A stretch of DNA of 64,000 nucleotides from Hyphomicrobiales bacterium (GCA_900471485.1 UCEU01000001.1:496001-560000); one strand, 5' to 3'; shown: positions 1 through 9,256, numbered from the stretch's first letter. Made by a program: numbers and translations. The notes: generated by a model not told the origin, from the sequence alone.

Positions 1-1308
1 GCCGGACGACTGCTCGATACCGTGGATGGCGTCGATGGCCGCGCGCATCACCTCGCCTGATTTCTCGGCGCCGGACCTCGCCCGCGCCACCAGGGCGCCA
101 GCCTCCTCGGCACGTTTTGTCGCATCCCGAACGGTCGTGGTGATCTCTTCCAGCGCCGCAGCCGTTTCCTCGACGGAGGCCGCCTGTTGCTCGGTGCGCC
201 GGGATAGGTCGTCGGCGGCCCCCCGAATTTCACTGGCTCCGGCATTGATGCCGTTGGCGTTCACGCGCACTTCCTCGAGCGTCGCCTGCAACTTTTCCAT
301 CGATGCGTTGAAGTCCGTACGCAATCCGTCAAGCGACGGCACGAACGGCGCCGAGATGCGGTAGCCGACATCGCCATCCGATAGTGAGTGCAGCGCAGTC
401 GCAAGCTGGTCAACCGCGAACTGGATATTTGCATCATCCAGCCGCTTTTCCTCGTCGCGCTGCTGGCGCTCGCGTTCGGAAAGAGCGCGGTTATCGGTCG
501 TCTGCTGCTCCAGCCTTTCACGCGCAATCGCGTTGTTGCGAAATACTTCAACCGCCGTAGCCATCGATCCTACTTCGTCCTTGCGGCCGAGTCCTTCGAT
601 GAGTTTATCCGTCTGGCCATCGGCGAGCGACAGCATCCGCAGCCGAAGCCTGTCGATCGGCCCCGTGATCTCCTTGCGCGTGACCGCAATGCAAAGCGCG
701 ACGGCAGCCAGGAAGGCTAGCCCAAGACCGATCAGCGTGTATGTAATTGTCTGCATGGTGCCTCGCGAGAGCCTCACGGTGTCGTCGCTGATTGCCTGGG
801 AGTGATCGTTGATCCATGCGCGCATATCCGTGAGTGCGGCAGCCACAAGCGGATCGGCCTTCAGCAGGAACGCCTTGGCGGATGCATCGTCATCTTGTTG
901 CCCCGCAGCCAGCGCGCTGTCCGTTATCTCGAAAATCGCGTTGGCCTGGCGCTGAAAGCTCTGGATAGCCTCATGCTCCGCCGGAAGATTGACAAGCGCT
1001 TGGCTCAGCAAGCCGTGGAGCCTATCCTGGCTTGCCTTGTAATCAGCGACCGCCGCCTTGATCTCCTCGGAGCCCACATCATGCAGCATGATCTGATAGG
1101 CATCATAAGCGATGGAGACCAGACGCTGGCTGGCGATTGCCACATTTATCTCTGTGTTGGCATCCTGTGATATGAACTTGGAATAGGTCGCATCCGCGTG
1201 CCTGAATTCGCTGGCGACGAATAGAACACCGCACACACCTAGAATGCAGGTCAGTAATACTAGACACAGGATCTTCGATTGAATCTTTAGGTTCTGAATA
1301 AAAGCCAC
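1..1308 (-). CDS. Methyl-accepting chemotaxis protein, 3' end cut by window
   Basis: Membrane chemoreceptor that would signal to CheA/CheW. The visible 436 codons start with GTG (VAFIQNLKIQSKILCLVLL), a membrane segment matching the N-terminus of the complete receptor at 7316-9256. A periplasmic helical region, a second membrane segment and HAMP-like linkers follow, then the start of the methyl-accepting signalling domain (RRTEQQAASVEETAAALEEI). The kinase-binding hairpin tip lies beyond the left edge, so ligand and C-terminus are unknown. The GTG start is chosen by alignment with the paralogue; an in-frame TTG lies 36 bases upstream and no strong ribosome site marks either. The two receptors are closely similar paralogues about 6 kb apart. 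Confidence 0.9.
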   Translation of the reverse strand, partial: MAFIQNLKIQSKILCLVLLTCILGVCGVLFVASEFRHADATYSKFISQDANTEINVAIASQRLVSIAYDAYQIMLHDVGSEEIKAAVADYKASQDRLHGLLSQALVNLPAEHEAIQSFQRQANAIFEITDSALAAGQQDDDASAKAFLLKADPLVAAALTDMRAWINDHSQAISDDTVRLSRGTMQTITYTLIGLGLAFLAAVALCIAVTRKEITGPIDRLRLRMLSLADGQTDKLIEGLGRKDEVGSMATAVEVFRNNAIARERLEQQTTDNRALSERERQQRDEEKRLDDANIQFAVDQLATALHSLSDGDVGYRISAPFVPSLDGLRTDFNASMEKLQATLEEVRVNANGINAGASEIRGAADDLSRRTEQQAASVEETAAALEEITTTVRDATKRAEEAGALVARARSGAEKSGEVMRAAIDAIHGIEQSSG

Positions 1309-1742
1309 TTTTCTATTTTCCCGATTTTTTGAGCCGTCAGCCAAAACACGATCGCCGAATAGCTGAATGCGTTATTATTTTAGCTTGGAGAACTTTAATC
1401 GCCCGCCAATAGTACGCGCACTATCAATGCGATTAGTAGCTACGGCAGATTAAATAACGATTAACCAATTCAGGGTTGTTTTATTTATAAATGCGCGACT
1501 TTAACTATAGATATATTATTGGATATATTATTTTATACACAGATCGAACTAACTAAACTAAGGGTGCTCATCCGACGACGCCGTCTGCGTCGGGGATGCC
1601 GGTTGCCGCGGAGGCGCCGCCAGATCGATAGCTTCCGTCAATCGATTTTTTTTCCTTTATCTATTTCATTTATGGCGCCTGACTATTTATGTTGCGGCGC
1701 GAAAGCGATATTTCGCTTCGCAGCAATTTTACAGGAGCCTCC
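1309..1742. other. Intergenic region upstream of ahpC
   Basis: About 430 bases without a convincing gene, AT-rich at 1370-1560. It must hold the divergent promoters of the chemoreceptor and ahpC. Visible structures are two copies of GATATATTATT (1510-1520 and 1522-1532), a short hairpin with arms CGACGC/GCGTCG near 1574-1590, and an inverted repeat GCGAAA-N6-TTTCGC at 1699-1716 just upstream of the ahpC ribosome site. I could not assign an OxyR site with confidence. Confidence 0.5.
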
Positions 1743-2306
1743 ATGTCCCTTATCAATACATCCATTAAGCCCTTCAAAGCGCAGGCTTTCCGGCAGGGCA
1801 AATTCATTGAAGTCACCGACGCCGACACCAAGGGCAAGTGGGCCGTCTTCTTCTTCTATCCAGCCGATTTCACCTTCGTTTGCCCGACCGAGCTCGGCGA
1901 CGTCGCCGATCACTATGCCGAACTGCAGAAGATGGACGTCGAAGTATATTCCGTTTCCACGGACACGCATTTCACCCACAAGGCATGGCACGACAGCTCC
2001 GAGACCATCGGTAAGATCCAGTACACGATGGTCGGCGATCCGACCGGCACGATCAGCCGCAACTTCGAAGTGATGCGTGAATCGGAAGGCCTTGCAGACC
2101 GCGGCACTTTCGTCGTCGACCCCGATGGCGTCATCCAGGCCATGGAAGTCACGGCTGAAGGCGTTGGCCGCAATGCCGCCGACCTGCTTCGTCGCATCAA
2201 GGCTGCCCAGTACGTGCGCGCGCATCCGGGCGAAGTTTGCCCGGCAAAGTGGGAAGAAGGCGAAAAGACGCTGGCTCCGTCGCTCCACCTCGTCGGCAAG
2301 ATCTGA
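1743..2306 (+). CDS. ahpC: Alkyl hydroperoxide reductase subunit C (2-Cys peroxiredoxin)
   Basis: Cytoplasmic peroxiredoxin that reduces H2O2, organic peroxides and peroxynitrite and is recycled by AhpF. The 187-residue product has the peroxidatic cysteine at residue 47 (FTFVCPTEL) and the resolving cysteine in GEVCPAKW near residue 166, the same spacing as the Escherichia coli enzyme. The start at 1743 is fixed by AGGAG at 1733-1737; a longer frame from 1689 lacks a ribosome site. ahpF follows after 106 bases containing a strong hairpin, and oxyR follows that, so peroxide induction by OxyR is likely. Family assignment is secure. Confidence 0.97.
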   Translation: MSLINTSIKPFKAQAFRQGKFIEVTDADTKGKWAVFFFYPADFTFVCPTELGDVADHYAELQKMDVEVYSVSTDTHFTHKAWHDSSETIGKIQYTMVGDPTGTISRNFEVMRESEGLADRGTFVVDPDGVIQAMEVTAEGVGRNAADLLRRIKAAQYVRAHPGEVCPAKWEEGEKTLAPSLHLVGKI

Positions 2307-2320
2307 TTTCCAGCGAACCA

Positions 2321-2351
2321 CCTGCCCTCCGCATTCACCGCGGAGGGCAGG
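2321..2351 (+). terminator. Hairpin between ahpC and ahpF
   Basis: Perfect 12-bp inverted repeat (CCTGCCCTCCGC / GCGGAGGGCAGG) with a 7-base loop. No run of T follows, so it may be a leaky terminator or an mRNA 3'-end stabiliser that keeps ahpC transcripts above ahpF. The structure is seen directly; its effect is inferred. Confidence 0.7.
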
Positions 2352-2412
2352 CATCAAAATCTTATTCAGCGCCTGAAACGGCCGCTGCCATCTCTTTTCA
2401 GCGGAGTGCCCC

Positions 2413-3993
2413 ATGCTCGACGATAATCTGAAGTCCCAGCTCAAGAGCTATCTGGAACGCGTTGTTCGCCCGATCGTCATCACCGCATCCATCGACGACA
2501 GCGCCAAGTCGGCAGAGATGTCGGCACTCCTCGACCAGCTTCCGAAGCTCTGCGACAAGATTTCAGTCGTTGAAAGCCGCAATGACGGCGAGCGCGCGCC
2601 ATCTTTCGCATTGAACAGCCCCGGACATGACATCAAGCTGCGCTTTGCGGGTATTCCGATGGGTCACGAGTTCACCTCGCTGGTTCTGGCCCTCCTGCAG
2701 GTCGGCGGGCATCCGCCGCGCACGGAGCAGGCGATCATCGACCAGATCAAGGATCTCGACGGCGATTTCGTTTTCGAGACCTATTTCTCGCTGACCTGCC
2801 AGAATTGCCCAGATGTGGTCCAGGCGCTCAACCTGATGGCCGTGCTCAATCCGCGTGTGAAGCATATCGCCATCGATGGCGGCGTGTTCCCGGCCGAGGT
2901 TCAGAGCCGCCAGGTCATGTCGGTGCCGACGGTCTATCTGAACGGCCAGCTTTTCGGCCAGGGCCGCATGGAGGTCGAGGAGATCGTTTCGAAACTCGAC
3001 ACCAACTCTGCTGCGCGCGCGGCTGAGCGCCTGAACAACCGCGAAGCCTATGACGTACTGGTGATCGGCGGCGGCCCGGCCGGTGCCGCAGCTGCGATCT
3101 ATGCCGCGCGCAAGGGCATCCGCACCGGCGTTGCCGCGGAGCGCTTCGGCGGCCAGGTGCTGGACACGATGGCGATCGAGAACTTTATCTCCGTACGCCA
3201 CACCGAGGGCCTGCAATTCGCGGCCTCGCTCGAAGAACACGTGAAGGCCTACGACGTCGATATCATGAACCTGCAGCGCGCGGAGAAGCTCCTGCCGGGC
3301 AAGGACATGATTGCAGTCGAGCTCGCCAATGGCGCGAAGCTTCAGTCGAAGACTGTCATCTTGTCGACCGGCGCACGCTGGCGCCAGATGGGCGTTCCGG
3401 GCGAAGATCATTACCGCAACAAGGGCGTGGCCTACTGCCCGCATTGCGATGGCCCGCTGTTCAAGGGCAAGCGCGTCGCAGTCATCGGTGGCGGCAATTC
3501 CGGTGTCGAGGCGGCGATCGATCTCGCCAATATCGTCAGCCACGTTACACTCGTGGAGTTCGACAACAAGCTGCGTGCCGACGACGTGCTGCAGCGCAAG
3601 CTCCGCAGCCTGCCGAATGTCGATATCCTGCTGTCGGCGCAGACCACCGAAGTGCTCGGCGACGGCCAGAAGGTCACGGGCCTCGTCTACGAGAACCGCG
3701 TTGCCGGCCAGCGCCACACACTCTCCCTCGAAGGCATCTTCGTCCAGATCGGACTGCTTCCGAATACGGAATGGCTGAAGGGCGTCGTCGATCTCTCGCC
3801 GCGCGGCGAGATCATCGTCGACCATCATGGCCAGACATCGGTTCCGGGCGTCTTTGCGGCGGGCGATTGCACGACGGTTCCTTACAAGCAGATCGTCATC
3901 GCCCTTGGCGAAGGCGCGAAAGCTTCGCTTGCGGCCTTCGACCATCTGATCCGCACTTCGGCGCCGGATACCGACGCCGTTCAGGCGGCGTAG
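2413..3993 (+). CDS. ahpF: Alkyl hydroperoxide reductase subunit F
   Basis: FAD- and NAD(P)H-dependent disulfide reductase that regenerates AhpC. The 526-residue protein has the usual layout: tandem thioredoxin-like N-terminal domain with CQNC at residues 129-132, a Rossmann motif GGGPAG near 219-224, the thioredoxin-reductase redox pair CPHC at 342-345, a second nucleotide motif GGGNSG near 359-364, and a C-terminal FAD motif (GVFAAGDCT). GGAG sits 7 bases before the ATG. The gene follows ahpC and precedes oxyR by 19 bases on the same strand. Length and both CxxC motifs match the family. Confidence 0.97.
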   Translation: MLDDNLKSQLKSYLERVVRPIVITASIDDSAKSAEMSALLDQLPKLCDKISVVESRNDGERAPSFALNSPGHDIKLRFAGIPMGHEFTSLVLALLQVGGHPPRTEQAIIDQIKDLDGDFVFETYFSLTCQNCPDVVQALNLMAVLNPRVKHIAIDGGVFPAEVQSRQVMSVPTVYLNGQLFGQGRMEVEEIVSKLDTNSAARAAERLNNREAYDVLVIGGGPAGAAAAIYAARKGIRTGVAAERFGGQVLDTMAIENFISVRHTEGLQFAASLEEHVKAYDVDIMNLQRAEKLLPGKDMIAVELANGAKLQSKTVILSTGARWRQMGVPGEDHYRNKGVAYCPHCDGPLFKGKRVAVIGGGNSGVEAAIDLANIVSHVTLVEFDNKLRADDVLQRKLRSLPNVDILLSAQTTEVLGDGQKVTGLVYENRVAGQRHTLSLEGIFVQIGLLPNTEWLKGVVDLSPRGEIIVDHHGQTSVPGVFAAGDCTTVPYKQIVIALGEGAKASLAAFDHLIRTSAPDTDAVQAA

Positions 3994-4012
3994 TCGGGTT
4001 GTTCATCCGGGA

Positions 4013-4957
4013 ATGACGCTGCGTGAACTTGAATACCTGATCGCCTTGGCGGAGCACCGGCACTTCGGCCGCGCCGCCGAGGTGTGCGCGGTCACGCAGC
4101 CAACACTCTCGACGCAGATCCGCAAGCTTGAGGAGCACTTGGGCGCGCCATTGATCGAGCGCTCCTCGCGCGGTGTCATGCTGACGCCATTCGGCGAGGA
4201 TACCGTTGTGCGCGCCCGTCGGATCATGGGCGAGGTCGACGACATCAAGTCGGCCGCGCTCCGCAGCCTGGAGCCCGAAGCCGGCACCTTACGCCTCGGT
4301 ATCTTCCCGACGCTCGGCCCATACTTCCTGCCGCATGTCGTTCCGCGCATGCACCGTCAGTTCCCCGATCTGGAGACTTTGTTGATCGAGGAGAAGAGCG
4401 ACCGATTGCTCGCCCGCCTCCGCAATGGCGGTCTCGACGCGGCGATCCTGGCTCTACCGGTCAATGACGATGCCTTGCGGAGCGAGTTTCTTTTCGAGGA
4501 GGCGTTTTTGCTCGCCGTTCCCCGTAGCCACCCGCTGGCGCAGCGCGCATCCCTTGCCCTCGATGAGCTGGACCGGCACGACCTCATGCTGCTCGAAGAG
4601 GGGCATTGCCTGCGCGAGCAGGCGCTTGATGTCTGCCGGCTATCGGGCGCCAGCGAGCGCACGTCGTTCCGAGCCACGAGCCTGGAAACGCTCCGTCAGA
4701 TGGTCGGCGCCGAGGTCGGAATGACGCTGCTGCCGGAATTGGCCGCGTTTCATCCCGTTATGGACAGCATTCGCCTGCTTCGTTTTGATGGCACCGCCCC
4801 TACCCGCCGGATTGGGATCTTCTGGCGCCAAGGATCGGCGATGAATGCATTTCTGGTACGGGTCGCTGAACTACTGCGGCAAGTCGCGGCGGAACTGATC
4901 GCAGAAGCATCGGCCCCGGATCGCGTGGGATTTGCACATCTGCCGAGCTCCCGCTAA
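4013..4957 (+). CDS. oxyR: Hydrogen peroxide sensing LysR-type regulator OxyR
   Basis: LysR-family activator of peroxide defence. The N-terminal winged helix-turn-helix (residues 1-60, HFGRAAEVCAVTQPTLSTQI) precedes the periplasmic-binding-like regulatory domain. The two redox cysteines fall at residues 199 and 208 (GHCLREQALDVC), the same positions as in Escherichia coli OxyR, which separates it from generic LysR proteins. It lies 19 bases after ahpF on the same strand, so it may be co-transcribed with the genes it controls. The product is 314 residues, slightly longer than typical OxyR at its C-terminus. Confidence 0.95.
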   Translation: MTLRELEYLIALAEHRHFGRAAEVCAVTQPTLSTQIRKLEEHLGAPLIERSSRGVMLTPFGEDTVVRARRIMGEVDDIKSAALRSLEPEAGTLRLGIFPTLGPYFLPHVVPRMHRQFPDLETLLIEEKSDRLLARLRNGGLDAAILALPVNDDALRSEFLFEEAFLLAVPRSHPLAQRASLALDELDRHDLMLLEEGHCLREQALDVCRLSGASERTSFRATSLETLRQMVGAEVGMTLLPELAAFHPVMDSIRLLRFDGTAPTRRIGIFWRQGSAMNAFLVRVAELLRQVAAELIAEASAPDRVGFAHLPSSR

Positions 4958-5054
4958 CAGGCAGAAATACGCCGCAGGCGCGAATTCCTGGAACTTTCAG
5001 TCAAGAATTGCATTTCCTTATCAGTTGTTGGAGGCAACTAAGGAGGATGTAACT

Positions 5055-5147
5055 ATGAGTGACAGAGCAATGGGCTTTCTGCTCGCCGCCGAACTGTCGG
5101 TGCTGTTCTGGCTGGGCCTCGCGGTCCTGATTATCTCGAACGCCTGA
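5055..5147 (+). CDS. 30-residue single-pass membrane peptide
   Basis: Very short reading frame with an excellent ribosome site (AAGGAGG at 5039-5045, nine bases before the ATG). The peptide begins MSDRAMGF, and residues about 8-27 form one hydrophobic helix (LLAAELSVLFWLGLAVLII). The charged N-terminus suggests the N-in orientation. It lies about 100 bases after oxyR on the same strand and could be in the same transcript. I do not recognise a family. The strong Shine-Dalgarno sequence plus an uninterrupted transmembrane helix are the only evidence that it is translated. Confidence 0.65.
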   Translation: MSDRAMGFLLAAELSVLFWLGLAVLIISNA

Positions 5148-5176
5148 TATTATGAGATAATCCCATAAATCCGACG

Positions 5177-5725
5177 CTAGAAGGTAGGCGGCGTGCAGGC
5201 GCTGATGACCTCGCATGGAACCGGACCGACGCAACGAAACCGATGCGGGCGCCGGCTTTCGAAATAATACGCGTCTCCCGCTCCAAGAATGCGCCTTTCA
5301 TCATCGACCGTAACTTCCAGGCGTCCTGAAAGCACGATTCCACCCTCTTCGCCCTCATGCACGAGAAGCACCTTTCCGGTGTCGGCGCCGGGCTGGTAGC
5401 ACTCCTTGAGAATCTGCAGGCTGCGGCCGAAGAGATTATCGCCAACCTGGCGGAATGAGATGGCGCCCTTGCCAATCTCGACAAGTTCCTCGGCGGCATA
5501 GAATGCCTTGCTTGTCCTTTCGGGTTCGAAGGCGAAAAACTCCGCCAAACCGATCGGTATCCCGTCCAATATGCGCTTCAGCGCTCCAACCGACGGATTG
5601 GATGCGTTGGACTCGATAAGCGAGATCGTTGAGTTGGTGACACCTGCACGCTTCGCAAGTTCGCGTTGCGAAAGCTTGTTTGCCAGACGCAAATGACGCA
5701 ACCGATTGCCTATATCGACCGACAT
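5177..5725 (-). CDS. XRE-family regulator with cupin domain
   Basis: DNA-binding regulator of 182 residues with an N-terminal lambda-repressor-like helix-turn-helix (residues about 7-60, KLSQRELAKRAGVTNSTISLIE) and a C-terminal cupin domain (GVLVHEGEEGG-like region, GDAYYFESRRPHRF). This architecture is known from PuuR-type regulators of putrescine and amino acid catabolism. ATG at 5725 is chosen; a GTG three codons upstream is also possible. The gene is divergent from an omega-amino acid aminotransferase, and the shared intergenic region carries repeated motifs, so it probably controls that gene. The inducer is not known. Confidence 0.9.
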   Translation of the reverse strand: MSVDIGNRLRHLRLANKLSQRELAKRAGVTNSTISLIESNASNPSVGALKRILDGIPIGLAEFFAFEPERTSKAFYAAEELVEIGKGAISFRQVGDNLFGRSLQILKECYQPGADTGKVLLVHEGEEGGIVLSGRLEVTVDDERRILGAGDAYYFESRRPHRFRCVGPVPCEVISACTPPTF

Positions 5726-5741
5726 GACACCCACCGCTTTT

Positions 5742-5846
5742 CAGTTGTTCGAAATATCGAAAAGACTCCTACCGCATACGCTATTTTTCAATGGTTTAGT
5801 AGCGCCAAGAAAAGGACTTGTTCGCGCCTGAAATATCGATGAACTG
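5742..5846. promoter_or_regulatory. Repeated operator-like motifs between XRE regulator and aminotransferase
   Basis: The divergent intergenic region holds an inverted repeat TTCGA-aata-TCGAA at 5748-5761 and a second copy of GAAATATCGA at 5830-5839. The outer flanks are also inverted (CAGTT at 5742-5746, AACTG at 5842-5846). Two related sites flanking both promoters fit binding by the XRE regulator. The binding itself is inferred. Confidence 0.5.
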
Positions 5847-5870
5847 GTGTCACCGACAATGGAGCGAGCC

Positions 5871-7205
5871 ATGGACCAGATCAACAAGCCGAATAGCCCT
5901 TCCCTCGAGAATTTCTGGATGCCGTTCACGGCAAACCGGCAGTTCAAGGCCGCGCCGCGGCTGCTCGCGAGCGCCGAAGGCATGTATTACACGGATGTCG
6001 ACGGCAAGACGATCCTCGACGGCACTGCCGGCCTTTGGTGCGTCAACGTCGGCCACGGCCGCAAGCGCATCGCCGACGCTGTCGATCGCCAGCTTCGCAC
6101 TCTGGACTTCGCACCGACGTTCCAGATGGGCCATCCGATCGCCTTCGAATTCGCCGAGAAACTGGCGCAGCACGCGCCGGGCGGGGCATCCGCCAAGCTC
6201 GACCGCGTCTTCTTTACCGGTTCCGGTTCGGAATCAGTCGATACGGCGTTGAAGATCGCGATCGCCTACCAGCGCGCAATCGGCCAGGGTACGCGTACGC
6301 GGATCATCGGCCGTGAAAAGGGCTATCACGGCGTCGGCTTCGGCGGCATCTCCGTCGGCGGCCTGGTAAACAACCGCCGCGTCTTCCCGCAGATTCCCGC
6401 CGACCATATGCGCCACACGCTCGATATTGACCGCAATGCGTTCTCCAAGGGGCTCCCCGCGCATGGCATCGAGCTTGCCGAAGACCTCGAACGCCTGGTT
6501 GCCCTGCACGGCGCGGAAACAATCGCGGCGGTTATCGTTGAGCCGATGTCCGGTTCGGCTGGCGTCGTCCTGCCGCCGAAGGGCTATCTTGAGCGCCTGC
6601 GCGCCATCGCCGACAAGTACGGCATTCTGCTGATCTTCGACGAAGTCATCACCGGTTTCGGCCGCCTCGGCACGCCATTCGCGACCGATTACTTCGGCGT
6701 TGTGCCTGATCTCGTCACCACGGCGAAGGGACTGACCAACGGCTCGGTGCCGATGGGCGCCGTGTTCGCCAGCCGCAAGATGCATGACGGACTGATGATC
6801 GGTCCTGACAACCAGATCGAACTATTTCACGGCTACACCTACTCCGGCCACCCGGTCGCTTGCGCGGCGGGCCTTGCCACGATGGAAATCTACGAGGAAG
6901 AGGGCCTGCTGACGCGCGGCGCCTCGCTGGCAGAAACCTGGCAGGAGGCGCTTCACTCGCTGAAGGGCCTCCCGCACGTGATCGATATCCGCAACCTCGG
7001 CCTCGTCGGCGCGATCGAACTTGCGCCACGCGACGGCGCGATCGGCACCCGCGGCTACGATGTTTTCGTGGATTGCCTGAAGAACGGTCTTCTGGTTCGC
7101 GTAACCGGCGACACCATCGCCCTCTCGCCGCCGCTGATCATCGATAAGGATCAGATCGCGACGATCGTTTCCGTCATCGGCGACGCCCTGAAGCGCGCTC
7201 AATAA
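5871..7205 (+). CDS. Omega-amino acid (beta-alanine):pyruvate aminotransferase
   Basis: Class III PLP-dependent aminotransferase, probably moving the amino group from beta-alanine or a related omega-amine to pyruvate. The 444-residue protein has LENFWMPFTANRQFKAAPR at the N-terminus, typical of beta-alanine:pyruvate enzymes. It also has the PLP-binding aspartate in IFDEVITGFGR (D257) and the Schiff-base lysine in TTAKGLTNG (K286). The start at 5871 follows GGAGCGAG; two upstream in-frame starts lack ribosome sites. The divergent XRE-cupin regulator suggests induction by an amine or amino acid. The exact substrate cannot be read from sequence. Confidence 0.9.
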   Translation: MDQINKPNSPSLENFWMPFTANRQFKAAPRLLASAEGMYYTDVDGKTILDGTAGLWCVNVGHGRKRIADAVDRQLRTLDFAPTFQMGHPIAFEFAEKLAQHAPGGASAKLDRVFFTGSGSESVDTALKIAIAYQRAIGQGTRTRIIGREKGYHGVGFGGISVGGLVNNRRVFPQIPADHMRHTLDIDRNAFSKGLPAHGIELAEDLERLVALHGAETIAAVIVEPMSGSAGVVLPPKGYLERLRAIADKYGILLIFDEVITGFGRLGTPFATDYFGVVPDLVTTAKGLTNGSVPMGAVFASRKMHDGLMIGPDNQIELFHGYTYSGHPVACAAGLATMEIYEEEGLLTRGASLAETWQEALHSLKGLPHVIDIRNLGLVGAIELAPRDGAIGTRGYDVFVDCLKNGLLVRVTGDTIALSPPLIIDKDQIATIVSVIGDALKRAQ

Positions 7206-7207
7206 GA

Positions 7208-7242
7208 AAAAGCCAGCCCGGTTATCCGCTAGGCTGGCTTTT
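7208..7242 (+). terminator. Rho-independent terminator after aminotransferase
   Basis: Inverted repeat AAAAGCCAGCC / GGCTGGCTTTT with a 13-base loop, beginning right after the stop codon and ending in TTTT on the plus strand. It can also work weakly in reverse. Confidence 0.88.
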
Positions 7243-7272
7243 GGAATACGACGTTCCTTTGGAACGGCTCGG

Positions 7273-7306
7273 ACAAGCCCGCGCATCTTCGATGCCGCGG
7301 GCTTGT
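7273..7306 (-). terminator. Terminator-like hairpin after chemoreceptor gene
   Basis: Perfect 11-bp inverted repeat ACAAGCCCGCG / CGCGGGCTTGT with a 12-base loop, nine bases beyond the stop of the minus-strand chemoreceptor. It separates the two convergent genes. No long T run is present on the minus side. Confidence 0.7.
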
Positions 7307-7315
7307 TTGTCTGGA

Positions 7316-9256
7316 TCAGAACTCTTCCCAATCCTGCGCAACCGCAACGGCCGCATTGCCGCGGAAGCTGCTGGCCAAGCGATCCTTCAGTGCACGTGCC
7401 GGTGACGTAGCAGGGCGCGAGGCTTCGGTTGCAACGCTCGGACGCTGTGCGCTCGGTACGGGACCACCACCCTGCAGCTTGAACTGGCCGAGCAGCGCGT
7501 TGAGCGAACCGACTTCCTTCGCCAGGCTGTGGCTCGCAGCGTTGGTCTGCTCGACCATCGCTGCGTTCTGCTGGGTTCCCTGATCCATCGAGTTGACGGC
7601 CGTGTTGATCTCGTGAATCCCGGTCGACTGCTCGCGGGCAGCTTCGACGATGGCACTGACGTGCGCCGTGATCTCGGTCACTTCCTTCTCGATCTGCACG
7701 AGCGCTTCGCCTGTCTCGCCGACGAGCGACACGCCGGTGCGGACCTGCGCTTCGGAGGTGTTGATCAGGACCTTGATTTCCTTGGCGGCCTTCGCGGACC
7801 GCTGCGCAAGCTCTCGCACTTCCTGCGCGACGACGGCAAAACCCTTGCCTGCTTCGCCGGCACGCGCAGCCTCGACACCGGCGTTCAGCGCCAGAAGGTT
7901 GGTCTGGAACGCGATGTCGTCGATGACGCCGATGATGTTAATAATTTCACCTGACGACCGGGCGATTTCGTTCATCGCCGATACGGCGTTGCGGACAACC
8001 TCACCGGACTTTTCAGCGCCAACACGCGTGCGCTCGACCAGAACGCCGGCCTCTTCCGCACGCTTGGTCGAATCCTTGGCGGTGGTGGTGATCTCTTCGA
8101 GAGCCGCAGCAGTCTCTTCCAGAGAAGCAGCCTGCTGTTCGGTGCGACGCGCGAGATCATCGGCGGCGGAACGGATTTCAGTAGCGCCCGAATTGATGAC
8201 GCTGGCGTTCTTGCCGACTTCGCTGAGCGCGCCCTGAAGCTTGTCGAGCGAGGAGTTGAAGCTGCCGCGAAGAGAATCGAGATGATCGACGAAGGGCTGC
8301 TGGATACGATAGGAGACATCGCCTTCAGCAAGCCGCGTAAGTCCAGTGGCCAGCGCATCGACAGCAGCCTGCGTGTCGGCGGCATCTCTGGCCTTCGCCG
8401 CCTCACGGGCGCGGGCTTCGCTTTCGGACAGCGAGCGTCCGTCGTCGGCTTCCTGTTCCAGGCGCCGGCGCTCTACAGCATTATCACGGAAGGTGGCGAC
8501 TGCTGCCGCCATCTGGCCGACTTCGTCCTTTCGATCAAGGCCGGGCACTTCGCTTTTGGTTTCGCCAGAAGCCAAGCCACCCATGCGCTCACGCAGACGA
8601 TCGATGGGGCCTGTGATGCCACGGGAAGCAACAAACAGGCCGAGAAGGATGATCGCCACGAGCGCGACGCCCAGCGAAGCCAGACCGGTGATGATCGAAT
8701 CGTTCGTCTGCGCCTGAAGTTCGGCGGTTCCAGTTTCCAGGAGCTTGATAAGCTGGTCGTTGCCACCTGCAAAGAGAGGCAGGATAGCAGTCAGCTCGGC
8801 GCCGGCCTTCAGCATCAATTGCTGAGCTTCCTCGCGCTTGCCTTCCTTGGCCAGCGAAATGACCTGGCGACCGAGAACGTCAAAGGAAGCAATGGCCTTC
8901 TGCATTTCCGCAACGGGCTGCGACCGTGCATCGACCAGCTTTGCCGTCGTGTCGAGGCGATCCTTCATCAGGACAAGGTTGTCGTCGTAAATCTTGACCG
9001 ACGCGGCGAAGTCAGGCGACGCGGGATCCTTGATCAGTAGAAGCCCCAGCTGAAAACCCAACTGCAACAGACCGCCGGTCGCGCGTGCGTTCAGCATGGC
9101 GGCCATGCTCTCGTGCGACAGGAAGTTGGAATAGCGACCGTCGGCGCTTTTGTACTGCGCGCTCACATAGGCAAGGCCGGCGATCGAGATCATGCCCATA
9201 AGCAGAATGACGGAGACTATCTTGGTACGGATTTTGGCGTTCTGAAGGAAATTCAT
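7316..9256 (-). CDS. Methyl-accepting chemotaxis protein
   Basis: Complete 646-residue chemoreceptor. An N-terminal membrane segment (about residues 10-30) and a second near 190-215 bracket a helical periplasmic domain. HAMP-like sequence follows (TGPIDRLRERMGGLASGE), then a second linker and the methyl-accepting domain with the conserved tip IDDIAFQTNLLALNAGVEAA. The C-terminus ends in QDWEEF, matching the xWxxF tether that recruits CheR and CheB in other receptors. AAGGG six bases before the ATG at 9256 fixes the start. It is a close paralogue of the receptor at the left edge. No other chemotaxis gene is nearby, so it is an orphan receptor; the ligand is unknown. Confidence 0.95.
   Translation of the reverse strand: MNFLQNAKIRTKIVSVILLMGMISIAGLAYVSAQYKSADGRYSNFLSHESMAAMLNARATGGLLQLGFQLGLLLIKDPASPDFAASVKIYDDNLVLMKDRLDTTAKLVDARSQPVAEMQKAIASFDVLGRQVISLAKEGKREEAQQLMLKAGAELTAILPLFAGGNDQLIKLLETGTAELQAQTNDSIITGLASLGVALVAIILLGLFVASRGITGPIDRLRERMGGLASGETKSEVPGLDRKDEVGQMAAAVATFRDNAVERRRLEQEADDGRSLSESEARAREAAKARDAADTQAAVDALATGLTRLAEGDVSYRIQQPFVDHLDSLRGSFNSSLDKLQGALSEVGKNASVINSGATEIRSAADDLARRTEQQAASLEETAAALEEITTTAKDSTKRAEEAGVLVERTRVGAEKSGEVVRNAVSAMNEIARSSGEIINIIGVIDDIAFQTNLLALNAGVEAARAGEAGKGFAVVAQEVRELAQRSAKAAKEIKVLINTSEAQVRTGVSLVGETGEALVQIEKEVTEITAHVSAIVEAAREQSTGIHEINTAVNSMDQGTQQNAAMVEQTNAASHSLAKEVGSLNALLGQFKLQGGGPVPSAQRPSVATEASRPATSPARALKDRLASSFRGNAAVAVAQDWEEF

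Noticed and set aside
2563..3945. Long open frame on the minus strand opposite ahpF
   Set aside because: It is an antisense shadow of a well-conserved gene, with no ribosome site and no family features.
7316..9256. The two chemoreceptor genes as a recent tandem duplication or mobile repeat
   Set aside because: They are similar in protein sequence but clearly diverged, about 6 kb apart with unrelated genes between, and no flanking repeats are seen.
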